Notes under the pieces: model-generated
Databases searched by the model: none
What the model was told of the DNA's origin: nothing
What the model saw: only the letters and a program-made list of their open reading frames with translations
In this document: one piece after another, positions 37,562 to 45,671 of the stretch
Layout: each line of letters opens with the position of its first letter
How positions within the stretch are numbered: position 1 is the stretch's first letter
Source: an uncultured Desulfovibrio sp.
GTDB taxonomy: Bacteria > Desulfobacterota > Desulfovibrionia > Desulfovibrionales > Desulfovibrionaceae
Direction: 5' to 3'
Assembly (NCBI RefSeq): GCF_944324935.1
Contig: NZ_CALUYG010000007.1
Location: 17,213 to 81,212, forward strand
DNA: 64,000 nt
Program-made: the position numbers and the translations under genes

Positions 37562-38605
37562 ATGGCGACATCTTTTCAAAATATGCGTATCCTTATCGTC
37601 GGCGGCGCGGGCTTCGTCGGTAGCAATCTGACCCTGCGGCTGCTGCGGGAATCTCCGGCGGAGATCATCGTCGTGGACAATCTGCTGTCGTCCGACGCGG
37701 CCAACGTCCCGGCGCATCCTGCCGTGCGGTTCGTATACGGATCCATCACCGATCCTGAGATCCTTTACGGACTGAAGGATGATATCGATTTTGTCTTCCA
37801 CCTTGCCTGCTATCATGGCAATCAGTCCTCCATCGCCAACCCGCTGGAGGACCATGCCAACAACGCTTACCCCAACCTGGTGCTGTTCAACAGGCTCGCG
37901 GGCTTTGCCAACTTGAAAAAGGTCGTTTATTCCGCCGCGGGGTGCGCGGTCGCCGAAAAGACGTTTGGTGAGGCGCATGCGACGTCTGAAGATGCGCCGG
38001 TATCCCTTTTTCACGACAGCCCCTACTCCATATCCAAGCTTATCGGGGAACTGTACGGCAACTACTTCTTTCTTCACAACCGCCTCCCCATCGTCAAGGC
38101 ACGCTTTCAGAATGTCTATGGCCCGCGCGAGATCCTCGGTGCCGGACGATGGAGGGGGACCGTGCATACCGTGTGGCGCAATGTAACGCCTACATTCATC
38201 TGGAAAGCCCTGCATCAGGAAGCGCTGCCGCTGGATAACGGCGGCAACGCCAGCCGTGATTTCATCTTTGTCGAAGACATCGTCGAAGGGCTGATAGCCT
38301 GTGCGCTGCGGGGGACGCCGGGCGAGGCGTATAACCTGGCATCAGGGGTGGAAACGAGCATCCGCGAGCTTGCGGAAACCATCAATCGTCTGACGGGCAA
38401 CACCACGCCGCCGGATCTGCGCAAGCCCCGTGACTGGGATCGATCCGGCAAACGCTTCGGCAGTACCGAAAAGTCTGAACGGGAGATCGGCTTCAAAGCC
38501 CGCGTCGATCTGGCGAGCGGCCTTGAGCGTACCATCGCCTGGACGAAGGAACACCGCGAGCTCATAGAGCGCTGCATGCATCAGCATGATCCCTTCATGC
38601 GATGA
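37562..38605 (+). CDS. NAD-dependent epimerase/dehydratase (SDR, UDP-glucose 4-epimerase-like)
   Basis: The 347-residue extended SDR has GGAGFVGSN (about 14-22), VVDNLLSS, the catalytic YSISK (about residue 157) and a FIFVEDIVEGL region. It differs from the other two SDRs in the window and is nearer to dTDP-glucose dehydratase or galE-type enzymes. An AGGAAG site precedes the ATG. Last gene of the plus-strand glycan operon. Confidence 0.85.
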   Translation: MATSFQNMRILIVGGAGFVGSNLTLRLLRESPAEIIVVDNLLSSDAANVPAHPAVRFVYGSITDPEILYGLKDDIDFVFHLACYHGNQSSIANPLEDHANNAYPNLVLFNRLAGFANLKKVVYSAAGCAVAEKTFGEAHATSEDAPVSLFHDSPYSISKLIGELYGNYFFLHNRLPIVKARFQNVYGPREILGAGRWRGTVHTVWRNVTPTFIWKALHQEALPLDNGGNASRDFIFVEDIVEGLIACALRGTPGEAYNLASGVETSIRELAETINRLTGNTTPPDLRKPRDWDRSGKRFGSTEKSEREIGFKARVDLASGLERTIAWTKEHRELIERCMHQHDPFMR

Positions 38606-38622
38606 CTTTCCGTATCCCGCGG

Positions 38623-38652
38623 AGCAGGAGGTCGCGCGGGCGGCCTCCTGCT
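38623..38652. terminator. Possible bidirectional hairpin between convergent genes
   Basis: A perfect 9-bp stem (AGCAGGAGG / CCTCCTGCT) with a 12-base loop lies 17 bases after the epimerase stop and ahead of the convergent ycaO gene. There is no T-run, so it is only a candidate terminator or transcript-stabilising stem. Confidence 0.4.
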
Positions 38653-38812
38653 GAGGAGACTCGCGGATGTCCGTTCCCGAGTCGGCGGGCTTGTCCAGTC
38701 GGTAAGGGGGTGTCGTGCGCGACAGGTCATGGCTGTCGCCCGCTATGGCAGGCAGGCCACGAGCAGCCGGACAGCAGTCCCCGGGATGTCCGGCCATGCG
38801 CCAGGAGCGCTT

Positions 38813-40555
38813 CTAGTCTTCCTCGTCGTTCCCCAGCAGTTCGTCCAGATGCCGCCGCGCGAAGTCCAGCGAATCATCCAGTTCCAGCGCGGCTTCCAGA
38901 TAATGGCGCGCCTCGTCCCGCTGGCCGAGGAGCTTGCAGCAGATGCCGAGGTTGGCCATGTCCATGACCGAGCCCTTGTCCACGCGCAACACGGCCCGGA
39001 AGGCCTCGGCGGCCTCGGCATAGCGGCCTGTGCGGAAGTTGGCCACCCCCAGCAGGTTGCCGTATTCCTTCATGTCCGGGCAGAGGGCGCAGGCCGCGGC
39101 CAGCGGCGCGCGGGCGGCATCCCAGTCGCCGCGGAGGGTGGCGGCGTACCCGGCATAGAAGTGGGCGAGCGCCGTGGCGTCGGCGTCCGGCTGGCAGGCA
39201 GCGGCCTTGGTGAAGCACTGGCGGGCTTCCGCGTGCCTGTCGGCGCGCAGGGCCAGCATCCCCCGGAAAAAGGGCAGGAAGTGCGCCCCGGGATAGTGGC
39301 GCTCCAGCACCTCCAGCCCGGCGAGGGCTTCCGCCTCCTCGGCCTCTTCGGCCAGTTTGCGGCCCACAAAGAGGCCGAGGCTCTGGTTGCGGTCGCGCTC
39401 GCGGAAGGCGAGCCCGGGAGCCATGCTGTAATGCGCCGGGATGCCCAGAGCGGGGTGGCTCACGTCCACGGCATAGACAGTGACGGACGCCAGGCCGCGG
39501 ATGGCGGCCAGCAGCTCGTCGCGGATGTCGGGCGCTTCCACGCCGGGCAGGCTGTCCAGCGGGACGACAGGGCCTTCCAGCAGCCAGTCGATGTCTTCCA
39601 GCCGCTCGAACTTGCTCAGGCCCGAGGCCTCGTAACAGGCATTGGTGCAGAAATCTCCCGCCAGCTGCGCCACTTCGGTCACGGCGCGGATGGCCGCCTT
39701 GGCCGGACTGGACGCCGTCCCGGCGGTGAAGACGATCTCCGAACGGTCGGGGAAGGTCGCCGGGTCCCAGGCCAGCGCGGCCACGGTGGGCAGGGGCATG
39801 CCCAGCGAGAAGTCCTTGAGCACGAGCCGGATGCCCTGCGCCGCGAAGCGGCGGCAAAGGTCGACCAGCACCGGATCGCCCAGCGAGTCTGGATCGATGG
39901 TGGGCGTGGTGGGGCGTTCGCGGTCGATGCGGCAGCAGACGTGGCGTTCCACCAGTTCGCTCAGGCCTTGCAGCAGGGATTCTTCCGCGCTGTTGCCGGC
40001 CGAGGTCCCGTTGAATTCGCCCAGCAGCTTGAACCAGTCCAGCGGCGTCCAGACCGTCTTGCCGTCCACCAGCCGCGTGGCCGGATAAAAGGCCCAGCGC
40101 ACGGTGGAGAGCACCTCCCGGGCGGCCTCGGGCGCGAGCGTGTCCTCCACGGAACGCAGGATCTCTTCCACCGGCATGAGCTCGCCGCCGAAGCGCTGTT
40201 CCGCCTCCTGCCAGCTTGCCGTCACCATGTGGGGCCTGGCCTCCCAGAAGCTGAAGAAGGCATAACGCTCCATGAGTTCCATGAGCGCCGAGGCCTGCGC
40301 CTGTTCGGCGGAAGAGCCCTTGCCCATCTGCTTGCGGGTGGGCATGATGCGGCGGGCATCCCGGCCGCAGACGCTCAGGTAGACCGGTATGCCGAGCCGT
40401 CCCGTGTCCACGCGGCGGGTCTCGGTCAGCACGTCCAGCCCGGAATCGGCCAGGGCCTGCCGGACGCGCTCGATGGTTTGCCGGGGGCTGACGCACTTGT
40501 CCAGATCGCGGGTATAGGCCTTGGGGCAGGGGCGGAGTTCAATGGGCGTGTTCAT
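38813..40555 (-). CDS. YcaO domain protein with C-terminal TPR repeats
   Basis: The 580-residue product has a YcaO domain in about residues 20-400, with the ATP-binding motifs GKGSSAEQAQASALMELMER (79-98) and NGTSAGNSAEESLLQGLSEL. About residues 400-575 are TPR-like helices (AHFYAGYAATLRGDWDAA; NLGICCKLLGQRDEARHY). YcaO proteins use ATP to activate backbone amides; E. coli YcaO takes part in methylthiolation of ribosomal protein S12. No precursor peptide or dehydrogenase is seen nearby. It is coupled to the methyltransferase upstream by an ATGA overlap. Confidence 0.85.
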   Translation of the reverse strand: MNTPIELRPCPKAYTRDLDKCVSPRQTIERVRQALADSGLDVLTETRRVDTGRLGIPVYLSVCGRDARRIMPTRKQMGKGSSAEQAQASALMELMERYAFFSFWEARPHMVTASWQEAEQRFGGELMPVEEILRSVEDTLAPEAAREVLSTVRWAFYPATRLVDGKTVWTPLDWFKLLGEFNGTSAGNSAEESLLQGLSELVERHVCCRIDRERPTTPTIDPDSLGDPVLVDLCRRFAAQGIRLVLKDFSLGMPLPTVAALAWDPATFPDRSEIVFTAGTASSPAKAAIRAVTEVAQLAGDFCTNACYEASGLSKFERLEDIDWLLEGPVVPLDSLPGVEAPDIRDELLAAIRGLASVTVYAVDVSHPALGIPAHYSMAPGLAFRERDRNQSLGLFVGRKLAEEAEEAEALAGLEVLERHYPGAHFLPFFRGMLALRADRHAEARQCFTKAAACQPDADATALAHFYAGYAATLRGDWDAARAPLAAACALCPDMKEYGNLLGVANFRTGRYAEAAEAFRAVLRVDKGSVMDMANLGICCKLLGQRDEARHYLEAALELDDSLDFARRHLDELLGNDEED

Positions 40556-41298
40556 GCGCGCTCCACCACCAGCAGGGAATAGGCCCGGCGCTGTTCCTTG
40601 CCGTCCGCGTCATGGCTGGTCAGGCCGATGCGGCGTTCGTCCACGCGAAAACTCCTGGCGGCCAGTTTGGCGAAATGCGGCTTGGCGCGCGCCAGATCCG
40701 TGGCGAAGAGCGCCTTGCCGCCCGGGGCCAGATGCCGGCCGAGGAATTTGAGGAGCGGCCGGTGCAGCTCATCCAGATAGAGGATCTCCGAGGCGGCCAC
40801 AAGGTCGAAGCCTTCCGCGAAGCGCGGGTCCGTGCCGGGGCGGGTCACATCCAGATGGGCGACGCTGACGCTGTTTTCGAGGCCGTTGCGCAGCACGTTG
40901 GCTTCGGCGAACAGCAGGGCGTCGGGCACGATGTCGGTGCAGATGATGCGGGCAAAGCCGTAGTGGGCCGCCACGAGGCTCAGGGTTCCGCAGCCCGCGC
41001 CCAGTTCCAGCAGGCGTTTGCCCTGCGGCGCGAAATGCCGCAGATAGCGCCCCAGCACGAAGGAGGCGGGCCAGACTTTTGCCCAGAGCGGCAGGTCCTT
41101 CAGCGGGTTGCGAATGGCCTTGCGGGCCAGCATGCCGTCCAGATAGGCCTGCATGTTGCGGATGGACAGGACCTCGAGCGTCAGGTCGTCAATGACCAGC
41201 GGCTCGAAGTCCACGTCGAAGGTGGTGCGGATCCTGGCAAGCAGGTCGTCCAGCGCGGGTGCGGGCCCGGCGGACGGCGGGGTGGCGGTCTGAGGCAT
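40552..41298 (-). CDS. Class I SAM-dependent methyltransferase (protein lysine methyltransferase-like)
   Basis: The 248-residue product has the SAM loop LLELGAGCGTLSLVAA, then IICTDI and DLVAASEILYLDE, the pattern of METTL21/PrmA-like protein methyltransferases. The ATG at 41298 has AAGGGAG upstream. Its stop overlaps the ycaO start, and prmA starts 113 bases away on the other strand. The local theme is therefore modification of ribosomal or other proteins, but the target is not known. Confidence 0.75.
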   Translation of the reverse strand: MPQTATPPSAGPAPALDDLLARIRTTFDVDFEPLVIDDLTLEVLSIRNMQAYLDGMLARKAIRNPLKDLPLWAKVWPASFVLGRYLRHFAPQGKRLLELGAGCGTLSLVAAHYGFARIICTDIVPDALLFAEANVLRNGLENSVSVAHLDVTRPGTDPRFAEGFDLVAASEILYLDELHRPLLKFLGRHLAPGGKALFATDLARAKPHFAKLAARSFRVDERRIGLTSHDADGKEQRRAYSLLVVERA

Positions 41299-41410
41299 GC
41301 TGACTCCCTTGATATGGTTCACAGACGTCTTATCCGCATTCCGGGCGCAAGGCAAGGCGGGCTCCCCGCGCCGCCTTGACAGGAAACGGGCCCCGGTCTA
41401 AGCAGGGAGC

Positions 41411-42283
41411 ATGAACACGAAACTGTATCGACTTGAAGTGACCGCGCCGGAAGAGGACTACGATCGGCTTTCCGGCCTGCTTACGCTGGAAGTGGCCTTC
41501 GGCTGGGAGGAGGAAAGCCTTCCCTCCGGGGAAACGCGCTTTCGCATCCATTGCGAGCAGGAGGATTTCCTCCAGGCCCTGCTGGAGCGCATCCGGGAAG
41601 CGATCCCCCAGGCCGTCGGCGTCTGCGGGTCCATAGAGAACAAGGACTGGCTCGGGGCCTGGCGGGAATTCTTCACGCCCGTCCCCTGCGGGACGCGTTT
41701 CGTCGTGCTGCCGCCGTGGCTGGCGGAGCGGGCCGCCACGGACTTTCCCGGTCGCACGCCCATCGTGATCGAACCCAAGAGCGCCTTCGGCACCGGGCAT
41801 CACGCCACCACGGCTCTGTGCCTGCGGGTGATCAGCGACCTGCTGGATGAGGGGCGGCTTGCCGCCGGGCAGCGCTTCCTTGACCTCGGTACGGGGACCG
41901 GCGTGCTGGGCATCGGCTGCTGTCTGTTCGGCCTGCGCGGCCGGGGTCTGGACATCGACCCGCTGGCCGTGGACAACGCGCTGGAGAATCGTGCGCTCAA
42001 CGGCATCGAGCCCGCGACCTTCACGCTGGCCCAGGGCAGCATCGACGCCGTGCGGGAACAGTATGACGTGGTGCTGGCCAATATCCTTGCCCGTCCGCTG
42101 ACGGAGATGGCCCCGGACATCGTGGGGGCCTGCGCGCCGGGCGGCTGCCTCGTGCTCTCCGGCCTGCTGGAGATCCAGGCCGACGGCGTGGAGCGGGCCT
42201 ATCAGGCCTGCGGCCTGCCGGCGGCGCGTCGCCTGATCGACGGGGAGTGGTGCGCCCTCATCTGGGAGCACGTCACCTGCTAA
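41411..42283 (+). CDS. prmA: Ribosomal protein L11 methyltransferase
   Basis: The 290-residue product has the PrmA layout. A substrate-recognition N-terminal domain carries NKDWLGAWREFFTP (about 77-90). The motif KSAFGTGHHATT and the SAM loop DLGTGTGVLGIG (158-169) follow, then VVLANILARPL. It trimethylates ribosomal protein L11 at lysines. The N-terminus is somewhat divergent from enteric PrmA. Confidence 0.9.
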   Translation: MNTKLYRLEVTAPEEDYDRLSGLLTLEVAFGWEEESLPSGETRFRIHCEQEDFLQALLERIREAIPQAVGVCGSIENKDWLGAWREFFTPVPCGTRFVVLPPWLAERAATDFPGRTPIVIEPKSAFGTGHHATTALCLRVISDLLDEGRLAAGQRFLDLGTGTGVLGIGCCLFGLRGRGLDIDPLAVDNALENRALNGIEPATFTLAQGSIDAVREQYDVVLANILARPLTEMAPDIVGACAPGGCLVLSGLLEIQADGVERAYQACGLPAARRLIDGEWCALIWEHVTC

Positions 42284-42295
42284 CAGGAAGCATTC

Positions 42296-42324
42296 TTGAC
42301 AACCGTCCTGTCCTGCCATATGCT
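42296..42324 (+). promoter_or_regulatory. Sigma70 promoter of tpx
   Basis: TTGACA (42296-42301), a 17-base spacer and TATGCT (42319-42324) lie 29 bases before the tpx start and just after the prmA stop, so tpx has its own promoter. Confidence 0.7.
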
Positions 42325-42352
42325 TAGCAAAAAATTTTTGGGAGAATGAGCA

Positions 42353-42856
42353 ATGAATACCGTTACCTTTCAGGGAAATCTCCTGCATCTGGAAGGCAGT
42401 CTGCCTGCCGTGGGCCAGAAAGCCCCCGATTTTGTGCTGGCGGCCAATGATCTCAGCCCCCGCAGCCTGAAGGACTATGCCGGCAAGGTGCTCGTGCTGG
42501 TGTGCGTGCCGTCGCTGGATACGCCGGTGTGCGATATGGAAGTGCGCCGCTTCAATCAGGAAGCCGCCGCCCTGTCCGACAAGGTGCGGATCGTGGCCGC
42601 GAGCTGCGACCTGCCCTTCGCGCAGGCCCGCTGGTGCGGCGCTGCCGGCGTGACCGCCGTGGAAAGCGCTTCGGATTACAAGGACGTGAGCCTCGGCCGC
42701 AATTACGGCGTGCTCATCCAGGAACTGCGCCTGCTGGCGCGGGCCGTCTTCGTCATTGCCCCGGACGGCACGCTGGCCTACAGCCAGCTTGTGCCGGAAG
42801 TGACCCACGAACCGGATTACGCGGCCGTGCTCGAGGCCATCAAAAAGCTGGCCTAG
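42353..42856 (+). CDS. tpx: Thiol peroxidase (Tpx-type peroxiredoxin)
   Basis: The 167-residue product matches atypical 2-Cys Tpx. The peroxidatic cysteine is Cys60 in PSLDTPVC, and the resolving cysteine is Cys95 in LPFAQARWC. The canonical first residues VTFQGNLLHL are present. It reduces hydroperoxides using thioredoxin, an oxygen-defence role in anaerobes. A consensus promoter and a terminator frame it as a single-gene unit. Confidence 0.95.
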   Translation: MNTVTFQGNLLHLEGSLPAVGQKAPDFVLAANDLSPRSLKDYAGKVLVLVCVPSLDTPVCDMEVRRFNQEAAALSDKVRIVAASCDLPFAQARWCGAAGVTAVESASDYKDVSLGRNYGVLIQELRLLARAVFVIAPDGTLAYSQLVPEVTHEPDYAAVLEAIKKLA

Positions 42857-42880
42857 CACCCGCCAGCCGCTGACAGAGAT

Positions 42881-42920
42881 CGGGCGTCGTCTCCACGGGA
42901 GGCGGCGCCCGTTGTTTTTT
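42881..42920 (+). terminator. Rho-independent terminator of tpx
   Basis: A 14-bp stem (CGGGCGTCGTCTCC / GGAGGCGGCGCCCG, with two G-T pairs) and 3-base loop is followed by TTGTTTTTT. Confidence 0.85.
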
Positions 42921-42965
42921 GCGGCGTCCGTCGGCAGGCGCAAAGCTCTCGGCCGTTGCTGCCGG

Positions 42966-43394
42966 CTACAGGACGAGCCAGGCGATCACAAGGTAGCGGC
43001 CCAGTTTGGCCAGTGCGACCAGCAGGAGGAAGGGGGCAAGCGGTTCGCGCAGCAGTCCGGCCGCCAGCGTCAGCGGATCGCCGATGACGGGGGCCCAGCT
43101 CAGCAGCAGCGACCAGCGTCCGTAGCGATGATACCAGCGCTCGGCCTTGCGGAGCGCATCCCCCTTGAGGGGGAACCAGCGCCGCCGGCCCAGCCTGTGC
43201 GCCCAGCGGCCCAGCAGCCAGTTCACCAGCGAGCCCAGCGTATTGCCCAGTGTGGCAACCCCGATGAGCAGGGCGGGAGAGCCCGTGCCGCTGGTCAGCA
43301 GACCTGCCAGCGCCAGTTCCGACTGGGCGGGAAACAGGGTCGCGGCCAGGAAGGAGGAAAGGAACAGGCCGATCATGGCCCAGCAGGTGCTCAT
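42966..43394 (-). CDS. YqaA-type small membrane protein (SNARE-associated/DedA-like)
   Basis: The 142-residue product has three or four hydrophobic helices and the family features FPAQSELALAGLL (about 21-33), GNTLGSLVNWLLGRW and RYGRWSLLLSWAPVIGDPLTLAAGLLR. YqaA/DedA proteins lie in the inner membrane and are related to lipid flippases; the exact role is unknown. It is convergent with tpx. Confidence 0.8.
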   Translation of the reverse strand: MSTCWAMIGLFLSSFLAATLFPAQSELALAGLLTSGTGSPALLIGVATLGNTLGSLVNWLLGRWAHRLGRRRWFPLKGDALRKAERWYHRYGRWSLLLSWAPVIGDPLTLAAGLLREPLAPFLLLVALAKLGRYLVIAWLVL

Positions 43395-43556
43395 AGTCCC
43401 TCGGCGGTTATGGAGAGAGCGCGGCGCGCACAGCGGGATACGGTCGCCACGCGCGGCGGCCCGTTGCCGTGGCCGTGGCCCGGGCAGCGTAGCGCCTCGC
43501 GCCCGCCGCGTAAAGCGCCTCCCCCTGTCGGAGCGTGCGGGGCGGACGGAAAACGC

Positions 43557-43593
43557 TTGACGCCTTTATTGAGAATAGGTACTAATATTTTCA
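43557..43593 (+). promoter_or_regulatory. Rubrerythrin promoter with overlapping palindromic operator
   Basis: TTGACG (43557-43562), a 17-base spacer and TACTAA (43580-43585) form a promoter. An interrupted palindrome, TGAGAATA-N8-TATTTTCA (43570-43593, one mismatch), covers the -10 box. Its AT-rich character and position suit a Fur/PerR-type repressor; which one is not shown. Confidence 0.6.
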
Positions 43594-43656
43594 GCGAGCG
43601 CCACGGGCGCAGCGCACACCACCGACACCATCCACGGATACCGCAGGAGGAAGCGC

Positions 43657-44232
43657 ATGAAATCTCTGAAAGGCACCCAGACTGAAAAAAATATCCTCAC
43701 CGCCTTTGCCGGTGAATCCCAGGCCCGCAACCGCTATGACTTCTTTGCCGGCGCGGCCAGGAAGGACGGCTATGTCCTCGTGAGCGACATTTTCACGGAG
43801 ACCGCTCTCCAGGAAAAGGAGCACGCCAAGCGCCTGTTCAAGTTCCTTGAAGGGGGCGAAGTGGAGATCGCGGCGGCCTTCCCGGCCGGCATCATCGCGG
43901 ACAGCCACACCAACCTCATCTTTTCGGCGGCCGGGGAAAACCACGAACATACGGAAATGTATCCCTCCTTTGCCGCCACGGCGGAGAAGGAAGGCTTTGC
44001 CGAGATCGCGGCCGTCATGCGCAATATCGCCGTGGCGGAAGCCTACCACGAGCGCCGTTTCCTTGCGCTGGCCCGGGACATCAAGGAAGGGCGTATGTTC
44101 CTGCGCGACAAGCCGGTCATCTGGCGCTGCCGCAACTGCGGGTGTCTGGTGGAAGGGGAGCATGCGCCGGAAATGTGTCCGGCCTGCGCGCATCCCAGGG
44201 CCCACTTTGAGGAGCTCAACTACAGCTTTTAG
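43657..44232 (+). CDS. Rubrerythrin
   Basis: The 191-residue product has an N-terminal ferritin-like di-iron domain (E20 in AFAGESQARNRYDFF; a second E-x2-H in EKEHAKRLF; ENHEH). A C-terminal rubredoxin-like site has C158-x2-C161 and C174-x2-C177. It reduces hydrogen peroxide with electrons from rubredoxin or NADH-linked reductases, a typical defence of anaerobes. A GGAGGAAG ribosome site precedes the ATG. Confidence 0.93.
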   Translation: MKSLKGTQTEKNILTAFAGESQARNRYDFFAGAARKDGYVLVSDIFTETALQEKEHAKRLFKFLEGGEVEIAAAFPAGIIADSHTNLIFSAAGENHEHTEMYPSFAATAEKEGFAEIAAVMRNIAVAEAYHERRFLALARDIKEGRMFLRDKPVIWRCRNCGCLVEGEHAPEMCPACAHPRAHFEELNYSF

Positions 44233-44432
44233 CGCGGCGGCGCGCTGATGGCGCACACGCCCCGCTGATGCCGGAAGTTCCCCCCGTCCGGCAGTCCGCA
44301 TCTCTCCCCTGCGGACGACAACGCACGCCACTCCTTATGCTGCCCCCGGTGAGGACGGATTCCGCCCGCGCCGGGGGCGTCCTGCGTCCGTGGCGACACC
44401 TGCGCCGGGCCGGCAGGGCGCACGACAGGCGG

Positions 44433-44473
44433 GTAAATAAAACGCGGCGGGACCGGAGGACGGTCTCGTCGCG
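44433..44473 (-). terminator. Probable terminator of adk
   Basis: On the minus strand a 12-bp stem with two mismatches (GCGACGAGACCG / CGGTCCCGCCGC) is followed by GTTTTATTTA, 25 bases after the adk stop. Confidence 0.6.
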
Positions 44474-44497
44474 TGCGGGAGCAGCGGAGGAACGGGC

Positions 44498-45169
44498 CTA
44501 TTTCAGGCGGGAGAGCAGGGACTCCTTGATGGCATCGATGCTGCCCGAGCCGTCCAGTTCGATATAGGTCGTCAGGCCCTGGTCGGCCAGCTTCTTGAAA
44601 TAATGGGCCGCGGCCAGCGTGCCGTCCACGTCGTTGTAATAGATGTCGTGGCGTTTGTTGATGGCGGCCTCATCCTGATCGTCGCCGCGGACGGTCAGCT
44701 CGCCGCCGCAGACGCGGCAGACGTCCCCGTTGGGCTTGATGGCGTCAATAAAGATGTTGTTGGGGTGGTTGTTGTTGTTCTTGCAGAGGCGGCGGCCCAT
44801 GATGCGGTTCTTTGCCGTTTCGCGGTTCAGCTGGATCTCGATGACGTAGTCCAGCGTGAGGCCTTCCTTTTGCAGGGCTTCCCAGAGTTTTTCGGCCTGG
44901 ACCATGTTGCGGGGGAAGCCGTCCAGCAGCCAGCCGTCCTTGCCGCGCGTCTTGAGGGTGTCCAGCACCATGGGGATGGTGATGTCGTCCGGCACAAGGT
45001 CGCCGCGGTCGATATAGGCCTTGGCTTTCTTGCCCAGCTCGGTGCCGCCGCCGATGTGCTCGCGGAAAATGGCCCCGGATTCGATGTGGGCAAGATGATA
45101 TTTCTGCTTCACAAGGTCGCCCTGCGTGCCCTTGCCGCTGCCGTTGGGGCCGAAAATAAGAATGTTCAT
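44498..45169 (-). CDS. adk: Adenylate kinase
   Basis: The 223-residue product has the P-loop GPNGSGKGTQ (about 7-16), the AMP site (AYIDRGDLVPDDI; LLDGFPRN) and RIMGRRLC in the LID. The LID includes DVCRVCGG. It interconverts ATP, AMP and ADP. Two adjacent ATGs are possible. The second (45169) is chosen since AAGGAGG lies five bases ahead of it and only two ahead of the first. Confidence 0.94.
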   Translation of the reverse strand: MNILIFGPNGSGKGTQGDLVKQKYHLAHIESGAIFREHIGGGTELGKKAKAYIDRGDLVPDDITIPMVLDTLKTRGKDGWLLDGFPRNMVQAEKLWEALQKEGLTLDYVIEIQLNRETAKNRIMGRRLCKNNNNHPNNIFIDAIKPNGDVCRVCGGELTVRGDDQDEAAINKRHDIYYNDVDGTLAAAHYFKKLADQGLTTYIELDGSGSIDAIKESLLSRLK

Positions 45170-45256
45170 CATATCCTCCTTGCGGCGCGACATGCGCGCG
45201 GTTGATGTAGGCTGCCTCCCGGAGTACCGCGTGCGGCACGGCCTGTCAACGTCCGG

Positions 45257-45354
45257 GACGTACGGCCGGGATCGAGCGGAAAACGGCGCTTTTTCCGCAA
45301 ACGACAGGCCGTATGGTTCGCAGCGCTTCGCGTTCCAGACGGAAGATGCCCAAG
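45257..45354 (-). repeat. Dispersed intergenic repeat R3, copy C
   Basis: Read on the minus strand this matches the R3 core at 11386 and 12962: a GGAACGC region, then AACCATACGGCCTGTCGTTTG and a hairpin GCGGAAAAAGC...GTTTTCCGC. The 3' part of R3 is missing, so this is a shorter copy. Confidence 0.65.
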
Positions 45355-45525
45355 AGTCGGCCGCCGTTCCGTGCCAGAATGACACTCGGCCTCACCCGCC
45401 GCCAGCGCCCGCACTCCCCGAGGTGCGCCCCGCGCAAGCAAAAGGGCGGGCCGCGCACACGCGCTGACCCGCCCAGACAGCTACCCGCCCTCATGCCGGC
45501 GGTCGATGCGCGTTGCCGCGCCTGG

Positions 45526-45618
45526 AGCGATCCCACAGTGAGGATGTGGATCGCTCAGGTAGTCGCGAGAGCGACTACCCACAACCGAACCTGCGGAAAA
45601 ACCACGTTTTTTCCGCAG
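45526..45618 (-). promoter_or_regulatory. Array of three stem-loops downstream of the porin gene
   Basis: In order from the porin: CTGCGGAAAAA/TTTTTTCCGCAG (45591-45618, terminator-like), GTAGTCGC/GCGACTAC (45559-45578, 8-bp perfect) and AGCGATCCCACA/TGTGGATCGCT (45526-45555, one bulge). The first is a probable terminator. The whole array could stabilise the porin transcript. Confidence 0.6.
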
Positions 45619-45671
45619 GGTGCGGGCAGGGTCCGCATTGAGATCGGACACGACCCCAAGGCGGAGCCGCT

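Larger units (their letters stand above)
45170..45671. other. 502-base region between adk and porin: repeat R3 copy C and a hairpin array
   Basis: No gene is supported. Next to adk lies R3 copy C (45257-45354, inverted). Next to the porin are three stem-loops, listed separately. The middle (45360-45515) is GC-rich sequence with no clear feature. The adk promoter must lie here but was not identified. Confidence 0.55.

Noticed and set aside
38729-40582. 617-codon plus-strand open frame opposite ycaO
   Set aside because: Complete overlap with the well-supported YcaO-TPR gene and no recognisable motifs.
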